Shown here: positions 34,624 through 42,423 of the stretch, one piece after another
How the letters are laid out: each line of letters opens with the position of its first letter
Position numbering within the stretch: the stretch's first letter is position 1
From: Bryobacterales bacterium
GTDB lineage: Bacteria > Acidobacteriota > Terriglobia > Bryobacterales > UBA6623
Assembly: GCA_022826925.1 (NCBI GenBank)
Contig: JAJDTX010000159.1
Location: 37,252-101,251 of the forward strand
Reading direction: 5' to 3'
Length of the DNA stretch: 64,000 nucleotides
Position numbers and translations under genes: made by a program
Notes under the pieces: model-generated
What the model saw: the letters and a program-made list of their open reading frames with translations, nothing else
Databases searched by the model: none
Told to the model about the DNA's origin: nothing

Positions 34624-36504
34624 GTGGGACTCAATCGGCAAATCGCCTTGGGATTGGCCATAGGCCTGCTCGGCTCCTGCGCGGCATTCGGACAAGGCCG
34701 GCGGCAGCTTTCGGACAAGCAGCGCAGGCAACGCGAGATCCTGCGCTGGGAGCTGTTCCGCCCCGTGGTGCGCGGCAAGCACGCCGCGGTCGCCGCCGGA
34801 ACGCCCACCGTCACCCAGGTGACGATGCGCGTGCTGCAGGCCGGCGGCAACGCCGTTGACGCCGGGGTGGCCGCACTGCTGGCCGGAGCGGTAACCGAAT
34901 TCTCCCACTTCGGGTTCGGCGGCGAGGCGCCGCTGCTGATCCGCACGCCCGACGGGCGCGTTCACTCGATCGCAGGGGTGGGCACGGCGCCGGCCCTGAT
35001 GACCCTCGAGTTCTTCCTCAACCGGAAGAAGGATCCGCGGCTGGAGCTCGAGGCCGCGCAACGCGACCACAAGACCGGCGAGATCCCGTCTTACGGCACC
35101 ATGCCGGCGCTAGTGCCCGGCATGGTCGACGCGGCCCTGCTGGCCTTGCAGCGCTTCGGCACGCTGTCCTTCGAGGCGGTCGCGGAACCCGCGGCGGGGC
35201 TGGCGCTGGCGCATCCCATCGACAGCATGCGGTCCCGCTCGATCGGCGAGGCAGGCTCGTTCTTGAACCTGTTCCCCTCCTCGCTGGCCGTGTACGCGCC
35301 GGACGGGCGCAGGCCGCGGCCCGGGGACCTGTTTCGCCAGCGCGACCTGTCCGAAACGATTCGGAGCATGATGCGTGCGGAGCAAGCCGCGCTCGATTCC
35401 GGCAAGTCGCGCGAGGGTGCCATCGACGCGGTGCGCGATTACTTCTACCGCGGGCCGATCGCGCGAGAAATCGCAGACTTCGTCAAGAGCGATGGCGGAC
35501 TGCTGCGGTACGAAGACTTTGCCGCGTTCCGGCTGGAGGTCGAGCGCCCGTTGGTAACCGAGTTTCACGGCTACCAGATCTACAAGCCCGACTTCTGGAC
35601 GCAAGGCGCGGTCTTGCTCCAGGCCCTGAACATTCTCGAGGGCTACGACCTGGAGGCTCTCGGCTGGAACACGCCAGAGTACATCCATCACTTGGTGGAA
35701 GCCCTCAAGCTGGCATTCGCGGACCGGGACGCGTGGTACGCGGATCCCAAGTTCGTGTCGGTGCCCGCCGCACTGCTGAGCAAGGAATACGCCGGCGCCA
35801 GGCGGACATTGATCAACCCGAAGCGCGCGTCGACCGAGTTTCGCCCCGGCCGGTTCGGGCGGCGCCAGCCAATGCATCCCTCGCGCCGCGCGCGCCGGCG
35901 ACCCCTACCCGACGAACTGGCTTCCAAGGACACAACGTCGATCAACATCGCCACCGCGGACGGCACGCTCTTCTCCGCCTCGCCCTCGGGCGCTTGGATG
36001 CCCGCGGTGATCGCTGGCAGCACGGGCATCCCGCTGACCCAGCGCGGCCACAGCTTCCTCACCGTCCGCGGCCATCCGAACGTGGTCGAGCCGGGCAAGC
36101 GCCCAAGGATCACGCTGACGCCGACGCTGGTGACGCGCCGGGGACAGCCGTTCATGGCCCTTTCCACGCCGGGCGGGGACCAGCAAGAGCAGGCCCTGCT
36201 CCAAGTGCTGCTGGCGGCCGTGCTCTTCAATTTCAACCCACAGGCGGCGGTCGAAGCCCCGCGCTTCCAAAGCAAGCACCTAGTGTCGAGTTTCGACGAC
36301 CATGCCATGGAACCCAACGTGCTGTTGCTGGACGAGCGGATGCCGTCGTTCGTCTTCGAAGATCTGGCCGCGCTCGGGCATCAAGTCGAGCTGCGGCGGG
36401 CTCGCAACAGCGGCTCGGCGCCGACCGCGGTGAAGCTGCTCCGCAACGGAGTCATCGAGGCCGGCGCCGACCCCTATGCGTTTCGCTACGCCGCCGGCTG
36501 GTAG
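34624..36504 (+). CDS. Gamma-glutamyltransferase-family Ntn-hydrolase, exported
   Basis: 626 aa from a GTG, with a signal peptide (about residues 1-23). The large-subunit region shows GGNAVDAGVAALLAGAV and FGGEAPLLI. The self-cleavage/catalytic threonine is T437 within KDTTSINIATADG, and the oxyanion region is present later (LTPTLVTRRGQPFMALSTPG and DQQEQALLQVLL). In well-studied GGTs the motif is TTHxS; TTSIN is found in many distant relatives, so transfer from glutathione is not assured. It probably hydrolyses a gamma-glutamyl or similar amide in the periplasm. An insertion of basic residues (RRARRRPL, about 420) precedes the cleavage site. Confidence 0.88.
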   Translation: MGLNRQIALGLAIGLLGSCAAFGQGRRQLSDKQRRQREILRWELFRPVVRGKHAAVAAGTPTVTQVTMRVLQAGGNAVDAGVAALLAGAVTEFSHFGFGGEAPLLIRTPDGRVHSIAGVGTAPALMTLEFFLNRKKDPRLELEAAQRDHKTGEIPSYGTMPALVPGMVDAALLALQRFGTLSFEAVAEPAAGLALAHPIDSMRSRSIGEAGSFLNLFPSSLAVYAPDGRRPRPGDLFRQRDLSETIRSMMRAEQAALDSGKSREGAIDAVRDYFYRGPIAREIADFVKSDGGLLRYEDFAAFRLEVERPLVTEFHGYQIYKPDFWTQGAVLLQALNILEGYDLEALGWNTPEYIHHLVEALKLAFADRDAWYADPKFVSVPAALLSKEYAGARRTLINPKRASTEFRPGRFGRRQPMHPSRRARRRPLPDELASKDTTSINIATADGTLFSASPSGAWMPAVIAGSTGIPLTQRGHSFLTVRGHPNVVEPGKRPRITLTPTLVTRRGQPFMALSTPGGDQQEQALLQVLLAAVLFNFNPQAAVEAPRFQSKHLVSSFDDHAMEPNVLLLDERMPSFVFEDLAALGHQVELRRARNSGSAPTAVKLLRNGVIEAGADPYAFRYAAGW

Positions 36505-36541
36505 CTTGGCCCCCCGGGCTCCGATGCCGGAGCGGCTGCGC

Positions 36542-36547
36542 TATGAT
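36542..36547 (+). promoter_or_regulatory. -10-like hexamer TATGAT of the first sulfatase gene
   Basis: TATGAT overlaps the alternative ATG at 36543 and ends 10 bp before the ATG at 36558, which favours 36558 as the start and a leader of only a few bases. Confidence 0.4.
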
Positions 36548-36557
36548 CGCATCCCAG

Positions 36558-38048
36558 ATGGCCACTAGGCGCGAATTCATCGGCGGGGTCGGCGCCCTGC
36601 TGGGAGCGGTCGGCTGCGGCTCTCGGCAAGACCGCGAGCCTCCCATGAACGTCCTGTTCCTGTTCCCCGACCAGATGCGGGCTCAGGCGATGGGCTGCAT
36701 GGGAAATCCGGACGTAAAGACCCCGAATCTGGACCGGCTCGCCGCCGAGGGCGTGCTGTTCCGCAATCACTTCGCCAACTCGCCGGTGTGCTGCCCGGCC
36801 CGCGCGATCATTCTGACCGGCGAGTATGCGCACACCAACGGCATGATCGCCAACGATCTGCGCCTCCGCGAATCCGAGACCAGCGTGGCCGAGCTGTTCG
36901 CCGAGGCCGGATACCGCACCGGGTTTGTCGGCAAGTGGCATCTGGACGGGGGCCCGCGCCAGCCGGGCTGGATTCCGCCCGGAGCGAGGCGGCAGGGGTT
37001 TGAATTCTGGGCCGCGAACGAAGTGAGCCACGCGCACTTCGACACGCACTACTTCCGGGACGATCCCGAACCGATCCCGATCAAGTCCTTCGAAGCCTCG
37101 GCTTGGACCGATATCGGCATTGAGTTCTTGCGCCAGACTGAGCAGGACGCGCGTCCGTTCTTCCTGACGGTCCAAATGGGCCCGCCGCACGATCCATACA
37201 TCGCCCCGGACGAATACATGGCGCTGTACGATCCAGACGCCCTGACGCTGCGGCCGAATTTCGACGGCGACACGAGCGACCGCGAGCTGGAGCCGAGCCC
37301 CTATGTGAAGACGCCGGGCCGCAAGGAGATCGCAGCCTACTACGCGATGGTGACCGCGGTGGACGATCAAGTCGGAAGGATCCTGGGCGAGCTCGACGAA
37401 CTCGGACTGCGCGACAACACGATCGTCATCGTGTCCTCGGATCACGGCGACATGCTGGGATCCCACGGGACGAGGCTGAAGCGAAAGCCCTGGGAGGAAT
37501 CGATCCTGGTGCCCGGAATCGTGCGGCATCCCGACGCGCCGGCCGGACGCGAAACCGATGCCCTGTTCTCTCACGTGGACATCGCGCCGACACTGCTCTC
37601 GCTGTGCGGATTGCCCGTGCCGCCGGAGATGCAGGGAGCGAGCCTTGCGCCGGTGGTGCTCGGGCAGGCGGACTCGGGACCGAGCGCAGCCTACTTTCAG
37701 ATCTTCGGGCCGTTCCTCGCCGGTGGCGTGGAGCAGGGCTGGCGCGGGCTGCGCACAGACCGCTTCATGTACGCTCGCACGAAGGACGCACCTTGGCTCC
37801 TGTACGACCTCGAGGCTGATCCGTACGAACTGGAGAATCTTGTCGCAGATCCGGAAGCCGGCCCGACGCTTGCCGAACTCGACGCCGAACTAGCGCGCTG
37901 GATGGAGCGAACCGGGGACTCGTGGGACTTCGATTGGACGGCTCCGATCGAAGATGGCGGGCGACTCTACAAGCACGAGGCGTTCTACACGGTCGAGGAT
38001 TTCTTCCAGTGGGCGGCCGAGAACCCCGAGCTCGCGCAACTGCCGTGA
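36558..38048 (+). CDS. Sulfatase (formylglycine-dependent), exported
   Basis: 496 aa from the ATG at 36558. The N-terminus combines a Tat-like TRREFIGG with GAVGC, a possible lipobox. The sulfatase core begins NVLFLFPDQMRAQAMGC. The formylglycine motif is CCPAR within SPVCCPARAIILTGEY, followed by FVGKWHLDGG and the metal-binding SSDHGDMLGSHG. It hydrolyses sulfate esters, probably on polysaccharides, after oxidation of the motif cysteine by a maturase not seen in this window. The C-terminus carries the usual LYDLEADPYELENL strand. The following gene is another sulfatase. Confidence 0.92.
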   Translation: MATRREFIGGVGALLGAVGCGSRQDREPPMNVLFLFPDQMRAQAMGCMGNPDVKTPNLDRLAAEGVLFRNHFANSPVCCPARAIILTGEYAHTNGMIANDLRLRESETSVAELFAEAGYRTGFVGKWHLDGGPRQPGWIPPGARRQGFEFWAANEVSHAHFDTHYFRDDPEPIPIKSFEASAWTDIGIEFLRQTEQDARPFFLTVQMGPPHDPYIAPDEYMALYDPDALTLRPNFDGDTSDRELEPSPYVKTPGRKEIAAYYAMVTAVDDQVGRILGELDELGLRDNTIVIVSSDHGDMLGSHGTRLKRKPWEESILVPGIVRHPDAPAGRETDALFSHVDIAPTLLSLCGLPVPPEMQGASLAPVVLGQADSGPSAAYFQIFGPFLAGGVEQGWRGLRTDRFMYARTKDAPWLLYDLEADPYELENLVADPEAGPTLAELDAELARWMERTGDSWDFDWTAPIEDGGRLYKHEAFYTVEDFFQWAAENPELAQLP

Positions 38049-38251
38049 CAGACATCGATCGCTAGCCGCCGCATCGGCGGCCAGGGGCGACTACGGCCGG
38101 CACCTCGCAGGCGACGCGACAAGGCCTCGTTGTGAATCGCATCCGGGCTCGCCCGGCAGTCCGCGGCTCGCGAGAGTCCCGCTCTGGATCCGCCCGGCCA
38201 GGCACCCGGCAGGACTGTGCCTCGGCCAGATCCGACTCTGAGTGCGGGCGC

Positions 38252-38257
38252 TATGAT
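38252..38257 (+). promoter_or_regulatory. -10-like hexamer TATGAT of the second sulfatase gene
   Basis: TATGAT ends 6 bp before the GTG at 38264, so a transcript starting at the usual distance would be leaderless. The sequence GCGCTATGAT is the same as that before the first sulfatase. Confidence 0.42.
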
Positions 38258-38263
38258 GTTGCG

Positions 38264-39868
38264 GTGATCTCTTCGGAGCGGATCGGACGCCGCCAGTTCT
38301 TGCAACGCTGTAGCGCGGCCGCTCCCCTAGCAGCTGCCGCCTGCTCCCAGCAAGCTTCCGAGCCGACGCGCAAGCAACCCAACATCGTGATGATCATGTC
38401 GGACGACATGGGGTACTCCGACCTTGGCTGCTACGGCGGGGAGATCGAAACACCCAATCTAGACCGGCTCGCTGCCGGGGGCTTGCGCTTCACCCGCTAC
38501 TACACCAACAACATGTGCGTGCCAACCCGCGCATCGCTGATGAGCGGCTGCTACACGACCAAGGCGCTCAGCTCTGGCAGCTCTGGCAACAGCATTTCGC
38601 AGGACGTCGTTACGCTCGCAGAGGTGCTGCACAGCGGCGGCTATTCGACCTACATGAGCGGCAAGTGGCACCTGTCACAGGCTGACGAGCACGCCAACCT
38701 GCCCTGCCAGCGCGGCTTTGACAGGTTCTTCGGCACGACGCTCGGGGCCTGCAGCTTCTGGACGCCGGCCTCGCTGATGCTCGACAACGAGCCGGCAGAA
38801 CACCTCTACCTCGACCCGGACTTCTACTACACGGACGCCACTACCGACTACGCGGCGGACTTCATGCGCGACGGCCTGGCCAAGGACGCGCCGTTCTTCC
38901 TTTACGTGGCCTACACCGCAGCACACTGGCCGCTGCATGCCTTTGAGAGCGATGTCGCTCACTATCAAGGGCGCTACGAGCGTGGCTGGGACGCTCTCCG
39001 CGCGGACCGGCACGCACGCATGCTGGAGATGGGCTCGGTCAATCCGGCTTGGGACCTGTCGCCGCGGAATCCGCAGGTTCCGGCTTGGTCGGACGAGCCC
39101 CACAAGGCTTGGCAGCAACGCCGCATGGAGGTTTACGCCGCCCAGATCACGCGCATGGACGCGGGCATCGGCAAGCTGCTGGATCTGTTGGAGCAATCCG
39201 GAGAGGCCGACAACACGCTCGTGGTCTTCCAAGTTGACAACGGCGGGTGCCACGTCGAGTATCAGACCGACCGCAAGGGCCCGTACCTGCCGGAGCGCAC
39301 GCGCGATGGCCGCCCGGTCATTCCGGGCAACGTCCCAGAGGTCATGCCCGGCCCCGAGGACACCTACCAGAGCTACGGGTACGGGTGGGCGAACGCTTCC
39401 AACACCCCATTCCGGCTTTACAAGCAGCATGATCACGAGGGCGGGATCAACGTGCCGCTGATCGCACGCTGGCCGGCGCTCATCGAGCCTGGCGGCATGA
39501 CCGACCAGCTGGCCCACGTGATCGACTTGATGCCGACCTTCGTCGAGGCCGCCGGACTCGAGCAGCCGTCCGAGTTCCAGCAACGACCGGTCCACACGCC
39601 CGACGGCAGAAGCCTGCGGCCCGTCTTTGAGGGCTCGTCTCGCGAGCCGGCATCGGAACTGTATTGGAAATGGAGCCGCGGCCGGGCGATCAGGCAGGGA
39701 CAGTGGAAGCTCGTCGCAGTGCGCGAGCGCCCGTGGGAGCTGTACGACATTGAGCGGGACGGTACAGAGTTGCACGACTTGGCCGCCGATCACCCCGATC
39801 GAGTCAGCGAGATGGCTCGGCTCTGGAACGCTTGGGCGCAGGGGCCGCCGCGGTTGCCCGGGCATTGA
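38264..39868 (+). CDS. Sulfatase (arylsulfatase-like), exported
   Basis: 534 aa from the GTG at 38264; an ATG further upstream (38132) would add a non-signal arginine-rich stretch. Tat motif GRRQFLQRC and a lipobox-like LAAAAC at the N-terminus. The core begins NIVMIMSDDMGYSDLGCYGG; the formylglycine motif is CVPTR in NMCVPTRASLMSGCY; YMSGKWHL and HDHEGGINVPLIARWP are further conserved blocks. It resembles type I sulfatases of the A-type acting on glycan sulfate esters. Its substrate is unknown. Two adjacent sulfatases of different subfamilies suggest stepwise desulfation of one polymer. Confidence 0.92.
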   Translation: MISSERIGRRQFLQRCSAAAPLAAAACSQQASEPTRKQPNIVMIMSDDMGYSDLGCYGGEIETPNLDRLAAGGLRFTRYYTNNMCVPTRASLMSGCYTTKALSSGSSGNSISQDVVTLAEVLHSGGYSTYMSGKWHLSQADEHANLPCQRGFDRFFGTTLGACSFWTPASLMLDNEPAEHLYLDPDFYYTDATTDYAADFMRDGLAKDAPFFLYVAYTAAHWPLHAFESDVAHYQGRYERGWDALRADRHARMLEMGSVNPAWDLSPRNPQVPAWSDEPHKAWQQRRMEVYAAQITRMDAGIGKLLDLLEQSGEADNTLVVFQVDNGGCHVEYQTDRKGPYLPERTRDGRPVIPGNVPEVMPGPEDTYQSYGYGWANASNTPFRLYKQHDHEGGINVPLIARWPALIEPGGMTDQLAHVIDLMPTFVEAAGLEQPSEFQQRPVHTPDGRSLRPVFEGSSREPASELYWKWSRGRAIRQGQWKLVAVRERPWELYDIERDGTELHDLAADHPDRVSEMARLWNAWAQGPPRLPGH

Positions 39869-40187
39869 ACTCGGCTGGACCGAAATCAGATCTGTCTCGG
39901 GACCCTACGCCAAGGCTTCGCGGTTTCCGCAGGACCGGGCCTACCCGTGGCCAAGGAGCGAACAGCCCCCGCTTCGGCGCGTTCCGGAAGCGGCCTCGGT
40001 TTCGAGCGTTTCCAGCTCGGATCATCTCGGTGCCGGCTAGCGACCCGTCACAGTCAACCGCGGAAGCGCCTTGCGCCCCGAGGCCGCGCACAGTTTCCCG
40101 CGCGCTGAGCCAGCCTAATGGCTCCTGCTAGGATTGGGCCATCGCCCATTTTCGTTACACCTGCATGAAGGAAAGGAGGAGTGCAAG
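39869..40187. other. Intergenic region upstream of sodC
   Basis: These 319 bp contain no credible gene. Two items are visible before sodC: a 6-bp inverted repeat (GAGCCA at 40107-40112 and TGGCTC at 40119-40124), and a -10-like TAGGAT at 40129-40134, five bases after the repeat. A transcript from there would have a leader of about 47 nt containing GGGCCATCGCCC. An operator over the promoter is possible but speculative. Confidence 0.4.
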
Positions 40188-40781
40188 ATGCGATTACAGT
40201 TCACTTACACCACGCTAGTCATCCTGTTGGCTGGTGCCTGCTTGGGGGGTCCGATCCCGCTCCGCGCGCACGAGACCGATACCGCGGATCACCGCGAGGT
40301 TGGTGCCGTAGCCAACCTCATCAGCTGCTCAGACAGCGCGCGGTTGGTGGGCTTGGCGTATCTCCGCGAGAGGCCTTCGCCCGAACTCGTGAAGGAAGTC
40401 GACGTTATGGTCCGGGTCTGGGGCGGGGTCCCGGCCGGGAAACATGCCGTGCATATCCACGAAACAGGAGCATGTCAGCCGTGCTCGGCGGCACGCGGCC
40501 ATTTCGATCCGGGCCCCAACAGCAACACCAACCCGGACGGCAACCATCCGTTCCACGCTGGCGAGCTGAGGAATATCCATATCAACGAGAAGGGTGGGGG
40601 GCTGCTCTGGATGGTCACGACCAGAGTAAGCCTCTCGGACGGGCCGCTGTCATTGCTCGATGAGGATGGCAGTGCCTTCATCATCCATGTCCAGCCCGAC
40701 ACCTATTGCCCGGATGGACCAGCGGCAGGATGCGCAGGCGGTGCCCGCGCCGCCTGCGGTGTGATCCTCCCGCTGCAATAA
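40188..40781 (+). CDS. sodC: Cu/Zn superoxide dismutase, exported
   Basis: 197 aa from the ATG at 40188, which has a strong SD (AAAGGAGGAG) 7-8 bp upstream. Signal peptide about residues 1-25. Copper/zinc ligands are visible: HAVHIHETGAC, then GHFDPGPN, HPFHAGEL and FIIHVQPDTYCPDG; the C-terminal ACGVI is canonical. The C-x-x-C pair after the first ligand pair (ACQPCSAARGHFDP) adds a cysteine to the usual disulfide partner. It removes superoxide outside the cytoplasm. It stands between the sulfatases and purA, on its own likely promoter. Confidence 0.93.
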   Translation: MRLQFTYTTLVILLAGACLGGPIPLRAHETDTADHREVGAVANLISCSDSARLVGLAYLRERPSPELVKEVDVMVRVWGGVPAGKHAVHIHETGACQPCSAARGHFDPGPNSNTNPDGNHPFHAGELRNIHINEKGGGLLWMVTTRVSLSDGPLSLLDEDGSAFIIHVQPDTYCPDGPAAGCAGGARAACGVILPLQ

Positions 40782-41016
40782 CTCACCCGGCTCGTCACGC
40801 GGCCTTGGCTCCTGCGGCTCGCTTGGGCCACCGGCCCGGCATGCGGGGGCCTGGCCCAAGTCTCGATTCGACATCGGAACCGCGAATTCCACGGCCTGCC
40901 GCCTCCAAGTATCTGGGACTAAGATAGGAATAGTTGCGGCACGCAGCCCTTGGGGACTCCGCCGCTGTGCCGCCTCTCCCCCCGGCCCGGGCTTCGGGGC
41001 ACCTATCGGAACACCC

Positions 41017-42321
41017 ATGTCGAACCTAGCAGTCTTAGGCCTCCAGTGGGGCGACGAGGGCAAGGGCAAGCTGATCGACTTGGCGGCCGAGCATTACGAC
41101 GTGGTGGTTCGCTGCCAAGGCGGCAACAACGCCGGGCACACGGTACAGGTCGCCGACCGCGTCTACAAGCTCTCGCTGATCCCCAGCGGCGTTCTGAGGC
41201 CGGGCAAGATCGGGGTGGTGGGCAACGGAGTGGTGATCAATCCGGAAGCCCTGCTCGGCGAGATCGACACTCTCCGCTCGCTGGGCGTGGACGTGGAATC
41301 GAACCTGCTGGTGAGCAACCGCGCCCATGTTGTGTTCCCGTACCACCCGATGCTTGAGCGCTCGTCCGAGGCGTCGCCCGGCAAGCGGCGCATCGGCACA
41401 ACTTCCCGAGGCATCGGCCCGTGCTACGAAGACAAGGTCGCGCGGCGCGGGATTCGCGTCGCCGAGCTGCTGTCGCCGACCCACTTCCCGGACCGCTTCC
41501 GTGCGATGGCGTCCGAAAAATCCGCAGTTGCGGAAGCCCTGGGCGTTCACGAGCCCTGGGACGTGGAAGCCGCGCTAGCGCGCTACCAAGAACTCGCCGA
41601 GCGCATGCGCCCGTTCGTGACGGAGACCGGAAAGTACCTCAACCAAGCGATACAGGACGGAAAGCGGCTGCTCTTCGAGGGGGCCCAAGCCACGATGCTC
41701 GACATCGACTTCGGCACATACCCCTACCTGACCTCGTCGAACGCCACCGCCGGCGGATTGTGCACCGGTTCCGGGGTTTCGCCACGTTTCCTGCATCACA
41801 TTGTCGGAGTGGCCAAGGCATACGCGACGCGTGTCGGCGAGGGCCCGTTCGCGACAGAAGCGCATGGTCCGGCGGGAGACGATCTCAGGCAGGCCGGAGC
41901 CGAGTACGGGACTGTGACCGGACGCCCGCGGCGTTGCGGCTGGTTCGACATCCCCCTTCTGCGGTACGCTCACGCGATCAACCACCTGTCCTCCTTGTTC
42001 ATCACCAAGCTGGACGTGCTCGACCACCTGGACAAGGTTCCTGTTTGCACTGGCTACCGCTACAAGGGAGCCACGCTCGACTGGATGCCCGCGATCGCCG
42101 AAGAGTATGCGGAGGTCGAGCCGGTCTACGAAGAACTGCCGGGATGGAGCGGCCCCACAGCGGGGATCACCGAGTTCGAGCGGTTGCCGCGCGCCGCCAA
42201 GGACTACATCGCGTTCTTGGAGGATCGTCTCGAGATCGAGATCGGCGGCGTGTCGACGGGCCCGAAGCGCGAGGAAACGATCATCCGCGAGGGCTCGATT
42301 CTTAAGAGCGTAACCGCGTAG
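41017..42321 (+). CDS. purA: Adenylosuccinate synthetase
   Basis: 434 aa, full length. GTP/IMP-site motifs are intact: LGLQWGDEGKGKLIDL at the start with the catalytic Asp and the phosphate loop, GGNNAGHTV with the catalytic His, GTTSRGIGPCYEDK, FEGAQATMLDIDFGTYPYLT, and TGRPRRCGWFD. It converts IMP and aspartate to adenylosuccinate using GTP, the committed step to AMP. The gene is solitary and convergent with the radical SAM gene, 102 bp away. A TAAGAT hexamer about 95 bp upstream (near 40919) might be its -10 box. Confidence 0.97.
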   Translation: MSNLAVLGLQWGDEGKGKLIDLAAEHYDVVVRCQGGNNAGHTVQVADRVYKLSLIPSGVLRPGKIGVVGNGVVINPEALLGEIDTLRSLGVDVESNLLVSNRAHVVFPYHPMLERSSEASPGKRRIGTTSRGIGPCYEDKVARRGIRVAELLSPTHFPDRFRAMASEKSAVAEALGVHEPWDVEAALARYQELAERMRPFVTETGKYLNQAIQDGKRLLFEGAQATMLDIDFGTYPYLTSSNATAGGLCTGSGVSPRFLHHIVGVAKAYATRVGEGPFATEAHGPAGDDLRQAGAEYGTVTGRPRRCGWFDIPLLRYAHAINHLSSLFITKLDVLDHLDKVPVCTGYRYKGATLDWMPAIAEEYAEVEPVYEELPGWSGPTAGITEFERLPRAAKDYIAFLEDRLEIEIGGVSTGPKREETIIREGSILKSVTA

Positions 42322-42423
42322 CGCTTCCGCCGCAGACGGCGTGTCGCCGACCTAGCGATACCCTCTCCGCATGCCGAGCGGCAAGGCCCGGCAGAGGCGC
42401 CGCCGCAAAGCCCTGCCGACGCG

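Noticed and set aside
42328..42341. CGCCG-CAGA-CGGCG hairpin between purA and the radical SAM gene as a terminator
   Set aside because: The stem is only 5 bp with no T-run on either strand. I found no convincing intrinsic terminator anywhere in the window.
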